In this document: positions 47,705 through 50,984 of the stretch, one piece after another
Layout of the letters: each line of letters begins with the position of its first letter
Position numbering within the stretch: the stretch's first letter is position 1
Source: Pantoea septica
GTDB taxonomy: Bacteria; Pseudomonadota; Gammaproteobacteria; Enterobacterales; Enterobacteriaceae
Direction: 5' to 3'
Length of the DNA: 50,984 bases
NCBI RefSeq assembly: GCF_002095575.1
Contig: NZ_MLJJ01000027.1
Location: 1 to 50,984, forward strand
Notes under the pieces: model-generated
Told to the model about the DNA's origin: nothing
Seen by the model: only the letters and a program-made list of their open reading frames with translations
The model's database searches: none
Position numbers and translations under genes: made by a program

Positions 47705-48688
47705 TTATCCGAACGGACGAAGACCGCCGCCCACGCCCGGCGCAGCGCTTTGCCATAGCGCCAGCCCCGCCGCGATCAGCAGCGCGCTGCCGATGAGCGC
47801 CAGCAAAGGCATCGCCATCGCCGCCGTCGTGGCCGCGCGGCTTTCATCGCCCAACCGCAGCGCTAGCGCTCGCGAACGCTGCACCAGCAGGCCGATGGCG
47901 GAAATGGTTAACGCGGTACCCAGCGCCATTACGATGGCCGACAGGACGCCCCAGAGATAAACGCCGATAACGCGCGAAAAGAGCAGCATCATGATCGCGC
48001 CCGAACAGGGACGCAGCCCCATCGACGCCACCAGCAGCAGCTGGGTTTTCACGCTGACCGCTTCAGCAACCTGCTGCGCGTCCGGCAGATGCGCATGGCC
48101 GCAGCCGCAGTGCGCATGGTGCTGATGAGCGGCGTGCAAGGCGCGGATCTTCATCGGCGCACGCGGCCGCATCTGACGTCGCAGCGTCTTCAGGGCCCGC
48201 ACGCCGATCCATATTCCTAACCCGATCACCAGCAGATAGCTGCCCTTCTCCAGCCAGTAGCTGCTGAGATGCAGCTGGCGCGATGAGGTTTGCAGCACCA
48301 CCAGCATCAGCGTCACCAGAACAATGGCGACGCTGCCCTGCAGCAGCGATGCCAGCAGCGTCAGCCTGAGGGTGATATTAAGGCGCGTCGGATGAGTCGC
48401 GAGGAAGGTGGTGATGACCACTTTGCCATGGCCGGGCCCCAGCGCATGCAGCACGCCATAGGCCAGGCTGAAGAGCACCAGCAGGCCACCAGCCTGCCCG
48501 GGCGAAGTTTTAACCTGCTGCAGCAGCTGGGTCATCTGTTGATGAAGCCCTTTCTGCCAGAGGGCGCTTTGCAGCATAATTTGCGGCCAGTATTGCCACA
48601 GCGCCAACGCGCCCGCCGCCAGCGCAAGGGCCAGCAGCCACAGCGGCCAGGCGCGACGTGCGCGCAGTTGAGAAAGCGTCAATGACAT
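47705..48688 (-). CDS. NicO-family metal transporter (ZevB/RcnA-like)
   Basis: A 327-residue inner-membrane protein with six or more helices. The NicO signatures ALGPGHGKVV and GLRPCSGAIMMLLFS are complete, and a histidine/cysteine-rich loop (HAAHQHHAHCGCGHAHLPD, about 184-202) lies in the middle. It is paired with a DUF1007 gene, overlapping it by ten bases, the arrangement of the Haemophilus ZevAB zinc system. Nickel, cobalt or zinc movement is likely; the actual metal and direction cannot be told from sequence. Confidence 0.88.
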   Translation of the reverse strand: MSLTLSQLRARRAWPLWLLALALAAGALALWQYWPQIMLQSALWQKGLHQQMTQLLQQVKTSPGQAGGLLVLFSLAYGVLHALGPGHGKVVITTFLATHPTRLNITLRLTLLASLLQGSVAIVLVTLMLVVLQTSSRQLHLSSYWLEKGSYLLVIGLGIWIGVRALKTLRRQMRPRAPMKIRALHAAHQHHAHCGCGHAHLPDAQQVAEAVSVKTQLLLVASMGLRPCSGAIMMLLFSRVIGVYLWGVLSAIVMALGTALTISAIGLLVQRSRALALRLGDESRAATTAAMAMPLLALIGSALLIAAGLALWQSAAPGVGGGLRPFG

Positions 48689-49323
48689 GTCAGCGTCACC
48701 TTTTGCGCAAACTGACGCCCCAAATCCATCTGCTCAGGCGGCGCGTCGGCTTTATCAAGCGACAGCGCGTACTGCTTCAGCGAGCTATCGGGTTTCGGCG
48801 TCTGCAGCGCCACCTCACAGCGATCCTGCAGCGAGGCTGACAGGCGCAGGTCGCGGGCGTCGCTATAGGTCATATCGACGAAATAGGTGGGATCGAACGT
48901 CAGGATATCGAAGCGCTGCCCGGCCAGCTGCGGCGGCTCTGCCAGCAGCAATACAAACTCCAGCACCGCTTTGTTGCCGCTGCGCGACAGCGCGTAGGAC
49001 TTTGGCAGATTAAGGAATTTCACGCGCTGGCCGTTATGCCAGATCTCGGAAAAGTAGTGCTGGCCCAGCACGTTCGCCATCACCTCCGCCGCCAGCTTTT
49101 TCCAGGTTTCACTCCCGGGCTTCGCATCGCCAGCATCGTAAAGCAGATCGGCCGAGGTAATCTCGTCCATGGTCCAGCGCATTTTCAGCCCGGTTAGCGC
49201 ATCGCCGTCGGCAAGCAGTTCGGTTTGCATATCGATAAAGCTGTGCGGATGCGCATAGCTAGCAGCGCTCAGGGCCATCAGTAAGGTAAAAAGCGCGCTT
49301 CTTGTGAGGTTAAAAAGAGACAT
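48679..49323 (-). CDS. DUF1007 periplasmic protein (ZevA-like)
   Basis: A 214-residue protein with a cleavable signal peptide (LFTLLMALSAASYA, about 11-24), the mature part starting HPHSFIDMQTELL, a candidate N-terminal metal site. DUF1007 proteins are partners of NicO-type transporters, as ZevA is of ZevB. It is the first gene of the pair, and the transporter begins before its stop. Its single C-terminal cysteine pair (RCEVALQT and LTCH) may form a disulfide. Confidence 0.85.
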   Translation of the reverse strand: MSLFNLTRSALFTLLMALSAASYAHPHSFIDMQTELLADGDALTGLKMRWTMDEITSADLLYDAGDAKPGSETWKKLAAEVMANVLGQHYFSEIWHNGQRVKFLNLPKSYALSRSGNKAVLEFVLLLAEPPQLAGQRFDILTFDPTYFVDMTYSDARDLRLSASLQDRCEVALQTPKPDSSLKQYALSLDKADAPPEQMDLGRQFAQKVTLTCH

Positions 49324-49462
49324 GCCAGGTTAAATGCTCCGATGAATGACAAAAAAATTGTGACCCGTCCTGAAGCATTGCACAAAAAACCAGCCGAAAG
49401 CCGCGGCCTTATTCGCCATTGGCTATTCTTAGCGCAATACCGGACCGCTGGAATCTAGACTG

Positions 49463-50731
49463 ATGAGTTCTGCTCCCTCTTCGGCACCACTCTTCACCCG
49501 TTCACAGCGTCGTTGTCATCTGCTGCTGTTACTGTATTTGCCTACTCCCGCGCTTACGCTCGAAAAACTCTGTCAGCTGAACGGGGTCGAGGCCGCTGTC
49601 GCCCGACAGGATATCGAAGATGTCAGGGATGAGATACAGCGTTATCACCAGCTGGAACTGCATCATATGGTGGACGGCAGCTTTCGCATTCACGGCACCG
49701 AGCTGGATCGGCGACTTTGCCTGCTGCACTGGCTGCGGCGCGGGCTGCGCTTGTCGGAAAACTTCGTGCGCGACCACTTCGCCGCACCGCTGCGCCAGCG
49801 GCTGAAAGCCATGAAAATAGAAAAAGCGCTCTATGACGAAACCAATCTGCAGGCGCTGATCCAGCACTGCAGCCTGAAGCTTTGTCGCGACTTCAGCGCG
49901 CGCGATCGCCTGTTCCTGCAAATCTTTATGAAATATGGCCTGATGCAGCGTCAGCCCGCGCTGTTCAACGAACGTCAGCTTGCCTGGCTGCAGCAAAAGT
50001 ATGAGCGCGAGGCGGCGATGGACGTCGTTCTGCACTGGCAAAAGCGCTGCCACCTGGCGCCGCATATCAGCGAAGCGGAATTCTGGACGCTGCTGTTTAG
50101 CCTAATCCACGCGCCAGCGCCTGACGCGCTCGACCATCCCTCCAGCCAGCGGCTGATGCAGGCCACCAGGCAGCTGGTGGCCGCCTTCGAACAGCTCGCC
50201 GAACTGCGCTTTGACGAGCCCGAGGAACTGACGGAGCAGCTTTATACCCATCTGGCGCAGGCGCTGGATCGCGCTCATTTCGGCATCGGTATCGATAACA
50301 GCGTGGCGCTGGAGGTGACCAGGCTTTATCCGCGCCTGTTGCGCACCACGCAGCAGGCGCTGAGCGATTTCGAAACCGCGTACGGTTTGCGTTTTAGTCA
50401 GGAAGAGGTGGGCCTGATTGCGGTGATCTTCGGCGCCTGGCTGATGCAGGAGAACGCGCTGCAGGAGAAACAGGTGCTACTGCTGACGGGCGATAACGCC
50501 TGGCTTGAGCAGCAGATTGAGCAGCAGATCCGCGAAATCTCGCTGCTGCCGATAAATATCAAATACCAGGAAATGAGCGACTTTCAGCGCGAGGGCGCGC
50601 CGCGCGAAATCGCGCTGGTGATCTCGCCTTACGCTACCTCGCTGCCGCTCTATTCGCCGCCGCTGATCCACGCCGAGCTGCCGCTTAGCGCACATCAGCA
50701 GCAGCGTATCCGGGCGCTGCTGGAGGCTTAA
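49463..50731 (+). CDS. csiE: CsiE, stationary-phase-induced PRD-domain protein
   Basis: A 422-residue protein (E. coli CsiE 426). It has an N-terminal winged-helix-like region and a PRD domain (PTS regulation domain); near residues 260-320 the sequence LYTHLAQALDRAHFGIGIDN and a later GLIAVIFGAWLMQEN match E. coli closely. It is induced in stationary phase in E. coli (sigma S, cAMP), with its target unknown. It overlaps the stop of hcaT on the opposite strand by three bases. Confidence 0.95.
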   Translation: MSSAPSSAPLFTRSQRRCHLLLLLYLPTPALTLEKLCQLNGVEAAVARQDIEDVRDEIQRYHQLELHHMVDGSFRIHGTELDRRLCLLHWLRRGLRLSENFVRDHFAAPLRQRLKAMKIEKALYDETNLQALIQHCSLKLCRDFSARDRLFLQIFMKYGLMQRQPALFNERQLAWLQQKYEREAAMDVVLHWQKRCHLAPHISEAEFWTLLFSLIHAPAPDALDHPSSQRLMQATRQLVAAFEQLAELRFDEPEELTEQLYTHLAQALDRAHFGIGIDNSVALEVTRLYPRLLRTTQQALSDFETAYGLRFSQEEVGLIAVIFGAWLMQENALQEKQVLLLTGDNAWLEQQIEQQIREISLLPINIKYQEMSDFQREGAPREIALVISPYATSLPLYSPPLIHAELPLSAHQQQRIRALLEA

Positions 50732-50984
50732 ACCGCGCGCGGCCGCAGGAAGAGCGCCGGCAGCGCCACCAGCGCCATTACCCAGAAAAGATGGCCCTGC
50801 AGATGCGCGAACAGCACGCCGCAAATCATGGTCATGACCGCGATGCCGCCGCCCATCGCCAGCGCTGAATAGATCGACTGCAGCCGAATCACGTCCGGGC
50901 CGCGGCGCGCGGCGATGAAACGCATCGCCGCCAGATGGCAGACGGTAAAGCTGCCGCAGTGCAGGATCTGTCCCACAATAAGCC
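50728..50984 (-). CDS. hcaT: 3-phenylpropionate MFS transporter HcaT, C-terminal part
   Basis: Only the last 80-odd codons are inside the window; the start lies beyond the right edge. The end matches E. coli HcaT: GQILHCGSFTVCHLAAMRF, VIRLQSIYSALAMGGGIAV and FWVMALVALPALFLRP. It is a major-facilitator importer, next to csiE as in E. coli. Whether the hca catabolic genes follow cannot be seen. Confidence 0.85.
   Translation of the reverse strand, partial: LIVGQILHCGSFTVCHLAAMRFIAARRGPDVIRLQSIYSALAMGGGIAVMTMICGVLFAHLQGHLFWVMALVALPALFLRPRAV

Overview
The window is chromosomal DNA from an Enterobacterales bacterium. The backbone genes match Escherichia coli families closely in length and motifs. 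The GC-rich codon use, the PQQ glucose dehydrogenase, MgtE, the protealysin/emfourin pair and the PstC-like gene beside ppk suggest Erwiniaceae (Pantoea, Erwinia or Mixta type). That placement is an inference from gene content, not a measured phylogeny.

Layout, left to right. 1-9.9 kb: a PstC-type permease cut by the window edge, divergent from ppk-ppx (polyphosphate), then tehB, yfgG and mgtE, a two-gene toxin-antitoxin-like pair with a palindromic operator, and two small hypothetical genes. 10.1-12.7 kb: one large, AT-richer gene for an 857-residue protein with six zinc-ribbon-like modules around a Vsr/PD-(D/E)XK-like nuclease core, inserted next to guaA. 12.9-17.6 kb: guaBA with a PurR-type operator, and divergent xseA. 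17.6-22 kb: an accessory block with a protealysin gene broken by an amber codon, its intact inhibitor gene emfourin, a chromosomal hok/sok locus whose hok frame is broken in a T7 run, and gcd. 22.4-32 kb: the conserved run der, bamB, yfgM, hisS, ispG, rodZ, pilW, rlmN, ndk. 32-46.2 kb: pbpC-yfhM, sseA, sseB, pepB, iscS, iscR, trmJ, suhB. 46.2-51 kb: a 186-bp inverted-repeat element, an unrecognised membrane protein, a ZevAB-like metal exporter pair, csiE, and the end of hcaT.

The most striking biology is the isc locus. Where relatives carry iscR-iscS-iscU-iscA-hscB-hscA-fdx-iscX-pepB, this window has only iscR-iscS followed by 155 bp and pepB. IscS has lost its usual C-terminal tail, the region that docks IscU in E. 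coli. IscR and its two operator sites look intact. If the missing genes are not elsewhere, the cell depends on another Fe-S assembly route (most likely Suf), and IscS is left for sulfur relay such as tRNA thiolation. Fe-S enzymes in the same window (IspG, RlmN, IscR itself) would then depend on that other route.

The second candidate for an undescribed system is the zinc-ribbon/nuclease gene. Its domain layout suggests a homing-type or defence nuclease, but its function cannot be settled from sequence alone. Several loci are in decay: the amber-stopped protease, the frameshifted hok and the truncated isc operon. I saw no tRNA, rRNA, CRISPR array or insertion sequence.
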